Notes: a model not told the origin generated them from the letters alone. Shown: positions 27,601 to 49,551, numbered from the stretch's first letter. The stretch is DNA of 64,000 nt from Chrysomallon squamiferum (GCA_012295275.1 CM022665.1:22088502-22152501); one strand, 5' to 3'. Numbers and translations: made by a program.

Positions 27601-30600
27601 GCTAGGTTGTTGTTAAACATTCATTAAATATTTTAATATGATTTAAAATTCCTCAGTGTTTTAAAATTGTAGATATGCAGAAGTTTCCTCTAAGAATGAA
27701 GGACAATGATCTACTGGTAACAGAACTGTACAAGGATCCATCCAATGACATGGTCACAGCTCTTAGTGTATATTTGACCCCCAAAACAAGTAAATATTTA
27801 AAAATATAAATACAGATGTTTTATTATTTGTATATGAGAGGATTTAGCATGAAAAAAATACCAATTTCTTCTATGCAAAAATATTTAATATTTTTATCTA
27901 ATCATTTTTGTTCTTTTTTTTTAATAAATGATAATATGGGAATATTCTTTATTTAAGTGGTATTTGACAAAATATTGTGCAACAGTTTCCACATACCTCT
28001 AACATTTTTTAGTTAGCATTTATTAATACTGTTTAATGACTGTTTATTGTGTTTTCTAAGTTTAAGTGGTATGTCGAAAAATAATTTGTGAAAGAAATAT
28101 TAGTACCTACTGTGCAAAAATCTCTAATTCTGATTTCTGTTGTAGCATCCGTTTTGTTATTAATTAATTAATGATTGGTATGTTTTAGGTTTAAGTGGTA
28201 ACTGGATTGAAATTGCTTATGGTACAAGTTCAGGTACTGTTCGAGTGATTGTACAGCATCCTGAGACAGTAGGACATGGTCCACAGTTGTTTCAGACATT
28301 TACTGTTCATCGCAGTCCAGTCAACAAAGTTATGTTGTCAGAGAAACATCTCGTCTCGGGTAACATTCAGATTTACTTTATCTTGATAAAGTCTTCAGTA
28401 GATTTCTTGTTTATTTATTGGTTAAATTGTGATTAATGAAGACAGCTCACGTTTTGCTGAAGTAATATTGAGAATTATTTATTATATAAAAACAATGACA
28501 AAATATACAAAATACTTCATCTGTTCTCTGAATTTTTATAATAGTTTCTGTAATAATATGTTTTAGTTTTATTCTTTGATTAAACAGTATTTAAATTAAA
28601 TAATTCTAAGTAGACAGTAATTGTTTTTTTCTTTCTTTCTGTTTAATAAGTTAATATTTCGACCAGAAAAGCAACGTTTTATTAACTGAATTAGTTATAC
28701 TTATCTGTGTTAGAATTAAATAATCTCTATAACTGTATCTTGAATAACTTTATGTTGCTGAATCTTCCTAGACATTCATTCCATATAACTGCAGTTCTGG
28801 ATTTATTATGTGAAAAGAAAATCTGTTATCAACTGCCTTTCTGATGTTCGTTGATTTACATTGTATATGTTAACTAGAATTACACCTGTGTTAAGAATGC
28901 TGTCTTGTTATTTCAGCATGTTCTGAATACAACCATGTTCGGACTTGGAGTGTTACACGTTTTCGGGGGATGATCTCCACACAACCTGGTTCTACACCAC
29001 TTGCGTCTTTCAAGATAGTTTCATTGGAAGATCTGGACCCCATTGTTAGCTATTCAGCAGGAAATGATTTTGGTAAGTTCCTGATTCAGAATGAAAAATA
29101 AAGAGTCATGTTTTAGATGTTTTTGTTTCTTTACATTATATAAAGCACAGTATATCTGATTATTTTGCATGATTCGGATGTCTTTGAAATTATTTCATCT
29201 GGGAAGGAAATTTTAGAGAAATATTTGTAAAACAGAAACAAATATTAGCTGATGTTAGATCAGTCTAGTAACTGGTAAACAAAAGAATCAATATTCTCTA
29301 ATATGTATAATAATTTTATTATTTTAATACCTTTTAGTCTTTTTGAATCATTACAACTATAAAAGATTTATTGAAATACAAAACCATTAATAATTGTTGT
29401 ATTTTTAAAATATATCTTTCCTAAAAAAATGTATTGGTTACTGAATCAGTAGATTTTAATAGAATACAAAACTAATATGATTTTATTTAACTCCGATATC
29501 AAAATGATTCAGACTTTAAAATATGAAGAACCTGTAGTTATTTTATTAGCATTTTGATAGTGTGCTACTAAAAACATATTCTTGTTGTCTTTTCAGGACC
29601 TTTTGGTGAACGAGATGACCAGCAGCTGTTTGTACAGAAAGTTGTACCAGAGACAGATCAGTTGTTTGTTCGTCTGTCTTCCACTGGACAAAGGTAAATT
29701 TTTGTAAAGATCATTTTACTTTCTAATTATTTAGTCATTATCCATTTATTTTTTATATCAACCTTTATATGATGATAGGTTATTTTTAAAATTTATTCTT
29801 GGAAATAAAACTTATTGTTTGATTGTGATAAAAACTGAATATTGAGAATTTATCTTGCAGAGTTTGTGTGATAAAGTCTGTTGATGCCAGTACAATCAGT
29901 GCTTTCTGTGTACATGAGTGTGAGGGTTCTAACAGAATGGGATCCAGACCACGCAGGTTTCTCTTCACTGGCCACTCTAATGGAAGCATTCAGGTTATTG
30001 ATACTTTTACTTTTGTACATATACATGAGTATATATGTACATATTTATGTATGAATATATATTAATGAGTAATAATTATGTTGTTGTGTTTTTTTAAAAT
30101 TTATTTATCTTTCTTTTTCTTGGTTTATTATTATTGTTATTCCTTTTTATTGTTAACCCTTTTTATTGTTTCATTATAATACCAAGATTTAAAAAAAAAA
30201 ATGTTCCACATTTGTGTGCTTATATTTTGTGCTATTTGAAGGAGTAAAGATGTATGGTGTTCTTATTATGCATAGAAATAATTGAGACATTATTTTAAAA
30301 GCCACTATGTATCTGTTTATCAACACTATTTAATTTGGGTTTGTTATTACCACGGTTTCATTTGTCCAGTCAGTTAATATTATTGTATATAGTAGAAATG
30401 TTCTTGATGATATGGAAATAATTGCATTCTTTTTACATTATTATTATTATTATTATTTTATTTTACAAAGTTATAGCAGTATATTGATCAGAAACCAAAA
30501 TTAGAAAATCATATAATTCCTTGTATTCACATTTAAATACAAAAAAACAAACAGAAATAAAAGAAGAGAAAACCCCCCACAAAAACTGACATTAAATTAA

Positions 30601-33600
30601 ATTAAAACCAGATCTATAGAGAACTATAAATTGCAATGTTATGTTTAAATTAAAAAATGTTTAACATTTTCTTTTTAAGATATACATTTAATTTGTTTTT
30701 AGATGTGGGACTTAACAACAGCACTGGATATCATGAATAAATCAGAACAGATCAATCAGAAAGGTGAAGATTTGATAACTCACTAAATATTTCTCTTATT
30801 ACACAATTTACAAATGGACATTGTAAATACAGCAAAACTGCACTTACATCACAGTTCATTTGATTGCTAGGTGTAACTTTAATGTGAATAAAGATTAATT
30901 CAATTTTTTTTAAGCTGCTGAAGTTTAAGTTATGTATTTGATATTCATTTTTTATGCCAAACATAGACAATTTGAGGAAATGTTGTTTGTTACATTTTCT
31001 TCAGAAATTGTCAGAGTTTAGTTAATTTTTTAAAAAGAATATTTCCAGGATTTATTTAGAGAAATTTAACTCAAGAGTTTAGATTTTAACCCGTGGTGGA
31101 TACTTTGAAGAATCAGAATATATATAATTTTTATTTTGTCTTTTTGTCTGTGAGGTTCAGTTATAAATAAATGAATAAATAAAGTAATGCAAGTAATTAA
31201 AATAAAGATCAGATTTAAGATTTTATTGTATTTTTTTATTTTTTTCACATAGAAACAGAACAAGGAGGACCAACACCTGAAGAACTAATCAGACTTCTTG
31301 ACCAGTGTGATCTGAGCTCATCTCGCTGCTCCACTCCTTGTATCAGCCCTTCCCCTTCACTTGTGGCCGGTCCTGGATTCCTGGGAGCAAGATTTCGCTC
31401 AACACTTCCATCTTCATCTAGTCACAATATTAACAGAGTGGTGAATCGAGATAGTTCTGACAGCTGCGGAGAACCTGGAGACCAGGTTTGAAACATTTTT
31501 ATATCTTTGTTTTTTTTCATGTTTTTGTTTTACAAAACGATAAAGCATTTTATGTCTTTGTTGTTGTTGTTTTTTTGTTCAGTTTCCATGCTTTTATGAA
31601 TCTGTCAGATAGTATTTTTGTTTGGGTGTGCAGTTATGAAAATGCCTTTTCCATGATTATAAATTCATCTGTAATCTTTTAAAAAGAAATTCTAAGCATG
31701 AATAACTTTGTAGTTGTATGTTCATGTAAATCTATTTGGTCACTTTTTGTTTTGTTAAATAAATCAGATAGTATAACTGGTTTCATTTGGCTATTCACTT
31801 GTGCAAATATCTTTTTCATAATTGTGTCTCATGGTTATAATCTCAAATTTTTCTGCTTTAATAAATGTAACAAATAGTGGATCTTGTTTACTGCTACTAA
31901 TACTACTACTGCTTCTGTTGCTATTTCTACTACTATTACTGCTATTACTATTACTACTACTACTACTAAGTTCATCACAATCATTGTGGCTGGGATTTAG
32001 CTAATGTCTATCCATAAATAAAAATAATAATTACTGATACAATCATTAAATTATGTCTCTGTTTGTTCTTCTATATTTATTATAAACAGTTTACTTCACA
32101 GGATGACACAGGTCAGAGTTGTGAGGGTGCTGTTGGTGAGATGCTGCAGAATCTGAATTCCAGTCAAGAAGAACAAGACAGAGAGCAGAATGGAAAAAGT
32201 AGTTACTGGGTTTAAGAAGTATAGTTTAATTTCATACAATATAGAGAAATTCACTGCTGTAAACTTACAGGATTTTTGTTAATATTTTAATAGATTGTTG
32301 TTAACTTTTAAGGTTAATGATTGTAACTGATTGCTGTAAGTGCTGGTTTAAATATTTAAAAGCTTTGAAATCATTCATTTACAATGACAGCTATTGTGTT
32401 CTGGTTGTAAATTCTTACCAGAAATTATTCACTTGTAGATATAATTATTACCATGTTAAAGAAAATAAATGTCAAAATGTAAATGTTCATACACATTTAT
32501 AACAAGTATTCTAATACTTGTCTGAAATTTAAAATCTCATATATAAAACTGTTGCAGCTTGGTTCAAAATGCTTAAATAAAAATGAAAAACTTTGATATT
32601 CACACAGATTATAACTGTTGCAGTTTAGTTGTTAGTGCTTACCGAAAAGTTAGACAACTTTGTAATCATTAATTTACATTTTGGCTATGAGTGCATATCA
32701 AAATAATTTAAAAATCAGAAAAATTCACTTTTTAAATGTGACTTTCACAGTCTTGTTAATAATATTTATTATTATTATTATTGTTATTATTATTTTTATT
32801 AAAAGAGAAATTAGCTTTTCAGTTTTTCAATGTTCATTTAATAAAACCACAAAATTTTGGTTTTAACTATCTATAATGGCATTTTGTTAGTGTTTTGCTT
32901 AATTGGAAAACAGTCTTGAAAATATTTTTATGAAATGAATTAGTTGTTTTGAGATTTTACTAATCATTTATATAAATTTATATTTGGTATTAAGAAATTA
33001 CATGATGTTTATTGTGACAAATCAAATATTTTTTAGTAGCAAAAATTATATAATAATCTGTTATTTTCATTTTTGTGTTTTTATTGTTATTGTTATTTGT
33101 TATCAGAGATCTTCCTTGTTGATGTTGACAAGTTTCTAGTCTTATCTTTTTATCACAGAATTAGTTTGTTTGCTAACAATTCTTAAAATCTAAAGTATAA
33201 AATGTATATTTTATATTTTTCATAATGTACATATGACAATGTTAAAATGAAATCTGTATTTACTAACACTTTAATGATTGTATATAACAGTTATTTCTGC
33301 TGAATTATTTTCTAAATTGCTAAAGGTTATCAGTTCTTAAACCCTTGATTTTTTTTTTTTTTCTGTGATGTGAAATATAATATTAAATATTATAAACTGG
33401 TCATGGAGATAATCTTTGATTATATTGATAGTTTAATGCAGAAACAAAAACAATCATTTTTCATTGTGATTAAGATTGATGTTATGTACTTTAAAAAAAA
33501 AAGTAAACTAATTAATTACTACATAATTGAAACATAGGTGTATGAATCTTTATCACATTTTAAATATAGAACTGGAAATTAAACCAAAAGATTAAAGATG

Positions 33601-33884
33601 TGAAAAATCACACTTAGCATTATTCTGCATTAACTCCTTAATCTAATCTAATATTTGAGATTCATTTTATTGTTTCATTTCAACTGGGCTCATTACATTA
33701 ATGAGTTTGAAATGAATGATTACTAGGTTTATATTAATGTTTAACAAGTACCTGCCACTGACATTCAAAGACAAAACAGATTAGACTTTAGCTGTTATAT
33801 ATCATTACCTCTCTGATGTGTTCAGTTTATTTTTGAACAGGTGCCAGCGAGTCAGATACAGCCAGTCCATCATCGTTAGTATAG
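21604..33884 (+). CDS. KCTD3: BTB/POZ and WD-repeat protein KCTD3/SHKBP1-like
   Basis: Twenty-one coding exons: 21604-21644, 22920-22973, 23120-23165, 23403-23476, 23747-23805, 24280-24360, 24824-24932, 25315-25484, 26005-26095, 26303-26493, 26913-27028, 27309-27396, 27673-27789, 28189-28359, 28917-29072, 29597-29693, 29861-29993, 30703-30763, 31253-31485, 32102-32198, 33841-33884. They sum to 742 codons plus stop with no phase conflict. The BTB/T1 domain spans about residues 4-100 ([56 protein letters not shown]). A Ser-rich linker (about 155-211) precedes a WD-repeat region (about 212-618) with near-identical blocks such as [34 protein letters not shown] and [20 protein letters not shown] conserved [20 protein letters not shown] follows. 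Vertebrate KCTD3 modulates HCN3 channels, and its paralogue SHKBP1 binds CIN85. This looks like the single pre-duplication gene, but I cannot show that here. The tail [12 protein letters not shown] is shorter than in human. Confidence 0.96.
31890..31970. repeat. Degenerate ACT/TTA trinucleotide repeat
   Basis: Interrupted TAC/ACT triplets in a KCTD3 intron. The poly-Leu open frame across it (31822-32004) is a repeat artefact. Confidence 0.8.
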
Positions 33885-36084
33885 ATAACATCTCATGCAG
33901 GGAGTGAATAACACACAGAATGCTGTTCATTGGGAATCACTTATATCTGAAGAAAGCCTGAAAGAACTTCACTGCATGTTTCTTACCTCCACACACATTT
34001 GATTGGGTCATCTACATTGATAAATCTAGCAGGTGCAGTATTGTATTCGTGGTGGGAACATGGCCAAGAACCAACATTGTCTTTTGTGGATGGGAAATGC
34101 ATATTGCCTAAAATGTATTTAATTTTTGAGTTATTCCTCCCTCTGGGATGCTTCTGTTTTTCATGGTATTATGGGTTAATTTTGAGAACTTATGGTTCTT
34201 ATAAAATATTGTTTCCAGAAGACTGCATATTTGCATATACATTGTTTGCTTCTAAAAAAAATAAGATACTGATTGTTTTTCATTTTATGAATAGATTCTT
34301 ATTTTGTTCTGTACAGAGGTTAAGTATTATTTGTTCTATGAAAAAGAAATTTGTATTTAGGTGTCTCTAAAGAATTTAGATATATTTTAGTTGTAAAGTT
34401 ACAGTTACATTTCACAGTTTGTTTAATTAGTTGATTAAGTACAAACATTATTAAACTTGAAATGATAGTTGTTATGCTAACTTTATATCATTTTGAAATG
34501 GATTTCTTCATTTTCTTTTCATTTTATGAGAATTGTAAAACAGTTTTAAAAAACGTTACTCATATTATTCAGATAATTGTTATTTAATATTGTTTTGTTT
34601 TTCAGTTGATTAAAAACCAATAGTAATGACATCTCAAAACTTTTTAATACTAATAACTTGCAACCCACCTCATTACATTAATGAGTTTGCGTATATATTC
34701 TGTTGTATAATGATTATTTAAGATATGAAACCTGGTTCTACCACTACTATTGTTTAACAGCAATATATCTTTTATATAAATCTTCCTATGAACAGGAAAG
34801 TACATACCATACACTTTGATAAACTAGTCTGGTGATCTGGCTGGGATAAGCAAAAGCACAAAATTGTTTCGTTAAAATAAACAATTAAATTCATGTTTTC
34901 TTATAGAATTATTCCCTGTAAGAAAATTGTAATATTTTTGTTATGCTCTATGATTATCATGATTAAGAGTAGATTTAACAGATAACATCGGTTTATACTT
35001 TACTGACAGAATATTTACACTAATAAATGTTACAAATGTGAGTATATTTGCAGTTCATTCAAATACAATACAGAAAATTACTTCGTAAATAAAACTTGTG
35101 CTGCACTTTCCATTTAATAAAATAATTTTGTATAGATTAAGTTATTTAACATTTCGCTAAATATATGCAGTATAGAAAGACTGAATTTTGTTTGTTTGCA
35201 TACTAACGTCTTATTAATAAATATATCACACATTTTCACTGGTCTTCAATAGTTCAAAAGATGTGTTGTCACAGTGAATATAGGATTTTATTTTAAATTT
35301 ACAAGGCAGAATGATAAAATTGTATTTGTGATGAGTTTTGGAAATTCACTAATCAGTGACTAGGAATGGTTAGTGGTTTAAAAAGAAAAAAATAATGTAT
35401 ACAAATACATATTAAAAACAAATTTTATTTTCCAAATAAGTTTGGTATTGCCAATTAAAACAATTAAAAAAAAAAAAAAAAAAAAAGCTAAAAGATTAGC
35501 CTAAACTACTGACTATTTATATAGTTACCTGAAAAATAAGTAAACTTTTTCTGTTTATATCCTTTCAAAAAAGGTAAAGTTTGGTATACAACAAAATTGC
35601 TCAGAATACCATTTTGCTTTCTTTAAATAGCACATTTGATTATTATATTATCTATGCTGTTATTTGATAATAATGTATTTATGTTATCTGTTTAAAACTC
35701 TGACTGAAATCATTTAAAAAACCAACATGTATAAACTGTATGAAGTAACAACTGTTTTTACCATGATCACATGAATGTCTTTGTTCATTATTGCCTAAGT
35801 ACATTGACTGTGGCATTTACAATAGTAATATCAACAACGACAATGCTATTACTACTAATATAATAATTATAACTAACAATAACTTTAGCAACGACAACAA
35901 AATATCAAGAGTAATAAAAAAAATAACAACATAAATAATAATAATTGCTTCCAGTCTTGTCAGAATGTATTTTTGTTTTTATCGTTATACAGTGTTATTA
36001 TACTAATATGTTACCATTAATGTGTTTATTTTTATTTATTATTATCATTACCATTATCATTATTACTATTACTATTACTATTAC

Positions 36085-36117
<33 letters not shown>

Positions 36118-36320
36118 TGGATATTGTATTCATTGAACTGCATTAAAAAATTAATTGGTTGAGTACATACACTTGTATTTAAATAGTTATTGTTAATAAA
36201 AATAAAGTAAGGAGACGCCCGTTCTAAGAACTGTTTTGTCAGTACTGTTATTATAATTTTAGCTATTGCTTCAGATCCATTGAATTGTCAGTTGTAAATA
36301 ATAAACTTGTTAGTTGTTTT
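33885..36320 (+). other. KCTD3 3' UTR and downstream region
   Basis: There is no coding exon. AATAAA signals at 36195 and 36300 are candidates for the transcript end, which would give a 3' UTR of about 2.3-2.4 kb. It contains an A-run near 35467-35486 and TTA/ATT triplet repeats at about 36036-36117. A 123-codon open frame at 33999-34370 has no recognisable similarity. Confidence 0.5.
36036..36117. repeat. (ATT)n-type triplet repeat
   Basis: Runs of TTATTATCATTACC followed by TATTAC and TTATTA triplets, mildly interrupted, at the end of the KCTD3 3' region. Confidence 0.9.
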
Positions 36321-38300
36321 GTCTGAGTTGTATTTATTTTATATTAACATATGTATGATTTAACAGACACATTATATCTGCCTTTTAGATCTCTACCCGA
36401 GTTACATCATGTTTGAATCCAAAACTGAATTAATGAGTTTGTAATCTGAATAATGGTAGTAGTTTAGGAATATAATTTAAATATATTAATAATGTAAAAC
36501 GTCAGTTTACATAAATGAATTTTTAATTTCGTATTTTTTAAATACATGACCTCACGTTAAAATTTTATAATTATTTCTTTGTGTGCTTTAAAAAAAACAT
36601 TTATTTATTTTTTGTATTATTTTGATTTTGTTTGTTAGAGAGATTTAAGATCTACACAGGTAAAAATAATTTTAATGAATATTTATTTAACAAACACCTA
36701 CATGTTATTAATAACAGTTATTCAGTCTGAAAATGTGTTATGTGAAAAGGTGTTTAGTGAAATATTTGTGTAAATAAAACAACTAATCTTTCTTTGATGT
36801 TGAGGGTAAAAACAAAGTTAGGAAAAAGGAAAATGAAGTTCTAGTTTTAATCTGTTAACAAAATACTGAAAACATTGAAGACTGACAAAAACAAAAATGT
36901 AACATGCAGCCATGCAATATAAAATTATTTTCGTCAGCAAGCGAAATAGCCAAATCATAAAAAGTACCTAGCACACAACTGAGTGTGATTTTGCTTACCT
37001 ATTGGCGATCATGCCTCATGCTTGTGCTCTTATCGTTTACTTACAGCTGTTTCCACTTCTAAAATATTTCAACTTTTTAGTGTGAACACAACACGCAGCA
37101 GCGATATTGCCAGGGAAAAGGTTAAACCAGTACAAAGCGACAGGCCATTATTTCAAAACTCCAGTGAGTTTTCTACAGGGTTTATTAAAAACTATTATTT
37201 CTTTATACATGCATGCACAACTGATTTGTTGCTCGTGGTATATAATTTTAAATGTCCTTGTGACATCTCCCACAGGGCAATCGTTTAATAAATAATATCG
37301 CCTGTCATCTTCATTGTTTATCTGAGACACGGACATTTAATGAAAGAAAGACATAGAGCACGCTTTTATTACTAAAGCTATTACAGTCAAAAGTCTTTCA
37401 GTTGACTGAATAAGCTAAAATGACTACTGTTTCTATATAAAGTGTATATAACGATATAGTGTTAATATGATGTTAGAAATGTCGAAAGTTTAATTTGGTA
37501 CGTCCAGGCAATCAAATTGCTGTATGTGTGTGTGTGTGTGTGTTAAAAATGACTGTGTATAACAAAAATGAAAAAAAGGTAACACTTCATTTTCTCTCTT
37601 CAAGCATTTCCAGTGATTTATTTCTCATCTCCAGCAAAGCATTATTATATATATGATTTAAAATGAATGGCAATATGACAATAAAATAATTATATAGAAA
37701 CAAAAAGAAGATTTCACATCCATCCTTTAACGTACAAAAAACCCAAAAAAAAACAACAACAAATATTTAATTTAACCACCTTTCATCGTCACCCCCGAAT
37801 CCCTATTAAAGAAACAACAATAACACGAACACCAGATAATATTATAATATGTTTATCCCATCATCAGCCACACACTCCTATATAAACATATTAATTTATC
37901 AATAATAAAGTTTAACGATATTCGCACATTAACAGTATACTTTGTACACTGTATTCAATACCAGTAAATCATCAGCATTAAAAAAGTGTTCACTTTGTGG
38001 GTAAAATATTATGATTAAAAAGTGCATATTTTTTAAAATCCTTTTAAAGAATATGTATAGAACCTTGCATATACAAAGTTTCATAAATAAAACATTACTT
38101 TGACATTTTCTTATTATTTTAGTACGCTGTCATTTTCTGTAACTTGACACAATATAAAACTTTTTAAGAGCTAATCCACTATTTCCGAAAGGCGAGGGCC
38201 TCCATCACTATGTTAGATATAACGTCCATAACTAAATGAGTTTCATCATGTATTTATATAAAATTAAATACATGTTGCCAAAATTATGCAGATGGCGCGC
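36321..38300. other. Convergent intergenic stretch, KCTD3 to LRRC74
   Basis: About 2 kb with no recognised gene or RNA. Short overlapping open frames around 37022-37336 have no splice context and no recognised similarity. The LRRC74 3' UTR should extend into this stretch from the right. Confidence 0.5.
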
Positions 38301-38306
38301 GCTGGA

Positions 38307-38327
38307 TAGCGCCCCCTGGAGCCACGT
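38307..38327 (-). promoter_or_regulatory. Strong CTCF-like motif past the LRRC74 stop
   Basis: The minus strand reads GTGGCTCCAGGGGGCGCTA, which matches all 13 positions of the core and 3' part of the vertebrate CTCF consensus (CCAGGGGGCGCTA). It lies 27-47 bases beyond the LRRC74 stop codon, between two convergent genes, in a small GC-rich patch (ggcgcgcgctgg precedes it). The orientation is the same as the 624-642 motif. Binding is inference. Confidence 0.6.
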
Positions 38328-38353
38328 ACGGTGTTTTATGCAATAAGACTTGC

Positions 38354-46237
<7,884 letters not shown>

Positions 46238-46555
46238 CGCTGATGTCGCCGATGACAAACTCAGCTTAAAAGCACATTATTCTTCTGCTGTGCATAATAT
46301 AAAATGTTATTTTTATATTCGAATAAATCATTAATAAAACAAGAACAACAATACAAAAAAGAAAAAAAGAAAGAAAGAAAAAATGCGGTACATAAAACCT
46401 GCTCTAGAGAAAATTTACTCTGAGATTAATTTCGATATTACATGCCTATTACTGATTCTGTGGACATAAACGTTTGCTGTTATGATTATATTAGCAAAGT
46501 TATTGACAAATTGTACTAGAAATGCAGTGTGTAAGATATCACATTACATTTTACA

Positions 46556-46680
46556 GACAGCCTTTTCCAACTAAGCCGTGGAGTAGTCTTGTCACTACTT
46601 GGGAAGGTGCATTTTACAAATTCTTGCTTTTAATAGATAAGAGTAGCCCATGAAGTGGCGGTAGCGGATTTCATCTCTCA
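46556..46680 (+). repeat. Second mollusc-type interspersed repeat fragment
   Basis: The segment includes ACTTGGGAAGGTGC, an AT-rich link, then GAGTAGCCCATGAAGTGGCG and GTAGCGGATTTCATCTCTC. The last part closely resembles wording I recall from repeats abundant in mollusc genomes (TAGCCCATGAAGTGGCGACA, GCGGGTTTCCTCTCTC). This was recalled rather than searched, and the boundaries are approximate. Confidence 0.5.
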
Positions 46681-49017
46681 TATTATAGGTATACAATAGT
46701 TTGATATAAATATGATACTGACACTTAATAACAGCTAATAGTAAAATGTATGAAGTTATCATCGTTGTTAATCATCCGTTTGTAGCCAGTAAATAAACAA
46801 ACGAAAAATAATATGTAACTTTATCTTCTGTTTCACACGTTCATTTACAGAGTTTATAGAGAGAACATTATTTTATTGCGCTATTAAAATTTGTAAAAAT
46901 AAATAAACACAGTGGATCGTATCATTGTTGCATTGCTCTCACTAGCAGACACACAATGACTTCTAAAAACGCTTTATTGTTATTCTCTTGACATAAATTT
47001 TCCATACCTCACTAACTTTTTTTGCTATTCGATATGATCATATATTAGCTTTCAAACCTTTCGCACCGATTGTAAACCTATTAGATTTAGCTTAAAGTTA
47101 AGTGTGTACGTTCATTCCGAAATTAATAGCAATACGCAGAGATACTTTAAAAGCTATCTATCATTATCAGAATTTGTTAAAGTTCAAGGAGATGAAAGCT
47201 TTGCTAGAAATAAAAAGTATCATGCTTGATAGAGTCGACTGAAGATTTTTAACCTTGCCATGGTCAGTGTTGATATTTGAGTTAGTTTGAATAGAGACTG
47301 TTGTTATATATGAAGGTGTCAACAGGAGGTTATTAATGTTAACTGTCACACGCGACACGATTCTGTAATTAGTATAACCGTGGTAAAAGGAATCCATGTT
47401 TAATGGTCACTGTTTTGTGATTCCTGCAAATGAATTAAACCATTTCCTCATGGTCAGCCATCGCTTTACAAATCTGTGTGACCCCATGCAGAGAATTATT
47501 TATATTAATATATCTGTTGTGAAAACACTTAGCATGTGTGTTTCAATAGGCTAATATAACCCTCTACAAGCTCATAAACAGAGGTACCCGATTTAAATAC
47601 GTCTTGAGTAAGATGTGGCATTTCAGTTAGACTATCTATATATGCGTATTATTTTTAGCAAACATGAATACACAACCAGAAATAAACCTTTGTTGAAAAG
47701 CACACGTTTCACGTTTGAGAGGACAACGTAATTCATATACCGTAATCTGCTAAATAACATTGTTTTTATATGTTTTTCAAATTATAAAAACTACAATAAA
47801 ATGGTTTTTTGTTGAAATAAAGCATGAAATAATTTAGTTTTAAGACGACTAACTAAAGGTAATAAGTATTCTTTAAAATGTTGATTATAGTATTTATAAA
47901 AAAAAAATAAAGGATACTAAAATTAAAATTACAGTAAGGTTTCTGGGGGCAATCATGGAAAAAGGTATGAACAAGTAGCTATGCTTTCTGATGATTGTTT
48001 ATAACAGAAGTTCAGTGGGAAGGGACATCAGTAATCAAAACAGCTATTTGCAAAAGCAGTTTGCTTTTGTATGTCATGCTGACAATAAAACGATCTCTCG
48101 TGTTTTATCGTCTGGTAGACGATGGTATCTAACTTGTTTTTGTAAAACAGGGCTCTCCATATTCAAAGCGCCATCTTCACAAGTTTCAAACTGAAACATT
48201 AACATATTCATCCATTTCTTCAGATCTCGCTAGTTTCTGTGATTAATTTTCTCCATGGTAAAGTGCATATAAAAAATTCCTGAGCAAACATTTAACTAAA
48301 CGTGTGAAACAATATTCAGTATAACTGACTGAACTGAAATAGTTAAAGGTCAACGTTATTTTAAGAATAATTTAATATTTTTTACTGAAAAGAACATACA
48401 TTTTATAACTAATATTAATTAAAATGATACAAAAAATACAGTAATAATGTAAATGATATAAAACAAAGTACTCTGACATCGTGTGAATGTTTATTTTGTT
48501 ATATTATTATTATTATTATTATTAATATAAACTTACCTCACCCCTACAGTAATAAAATTACCATTTAAATTAGAAAATAAAAATACGTAAGTCGACACTG
48601 GTATGTACTGCAAAATACCTTCAATACAATATTTAAAAAATAAAAATAAAAAGAATAATCATAATATTGCAAAAAAAACCCACCTGTATTTATCCCAGAA
48701 ATAGCTTTTGTAATGTCTTTTACCAAACAACTTTATATAAATTTTGATATCATAAAACGATATATGATTAAACATAAATGCGTTGTTGAACATCTACTAT
48801 GATGCATGTAATGTAAATATCATATTTAGTCATTTAAATAAATTGATCAACACTGGAATTTAAGTATTTACAACACTGTTTAAAGACGTAACTAATATTT
48901 CGAATGATTTGACATTGACAGCACAAAAAAAATAAAAAATAATAATAATACGTGGAATTTGTTTGGTCTTACGAAATCAAATAATTACTACCATTTTGAT
49001 GTGTATCTAATATTATA

Positions 49018-49275
49018 CAGTAAAACCTGTGTAAATGGACGCCCCAAGCGTCTAGTCAAAAGTGGTCAGTTTAGGGAGGTGATCACGTGATAGAAATTTT
49101 ATAGTGAATAAAACCAGGGCTACACGTTGATCTCGGTCGACATACGGACATAAAACTGAAATTAACGGTCGAAGTACGGAGTTTGGAGGTGGTCGAGATA
49201 TAAAAGAAAAATACACTGTTAAATCATAGTAGTGAAAAATGGTCCATTTGCAGAGGTTGTCAAGGTAGAGAGGTG
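49018..49275 (+). mobile_element. Pogo/Tigger-like transposon fragment (degenerate)
   Basis: It starts TA-CAGTAAAACCTGTGTAAA, matching the terminal sequence style of pogo/Tigger elements (CAGTAAAACCT...) with a TA target. Inside, a phrase like GGTCnnTTTnnnGAGGTGGTC occurs about four times with divergence (49069, 49190, 49233 and 49260 areas). No matching right terminal repeat is visible, so the copy is truncated or decayed. There is no transposase. Confidence 0.5.
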
Positions 49276-49551
49276 GTCCGAGTTGGAATTCATGAATAAA
49301 GTATTAACTGTTAATTAACTTTCATTTATTAAGCTTTAAAATTATAATTTGAAAAAACATAAATATTTTGATATATGATTTAAAAAAATAAATAAAAATA
49401 AATAAAAATAAATAAAATAAAACGCATTTTCTATATTACTTAAAATATACAATTTGTTTATATATATATAGTGATAACAGTAAAAGAAAATAATAAAAAT
49501 AAACAATGACAGTAAAAAGAATAACAATAACAATAACAATAATTTGTAAAC

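Noticed and set aside
33999-34370. 123-codon open frame after the KCTD3 stop
   Set aside because: It lies in the KCTD3 3' UTR, with AT-driven composition and no recognised similarity or splice context.
37022-37336. Overlapping short frames on both strands, one starting MPGKRLNQ
   Set aside because: No family recognised, no convincing splice sites or partner exons, and overlapping frames on both strands suggest chance.
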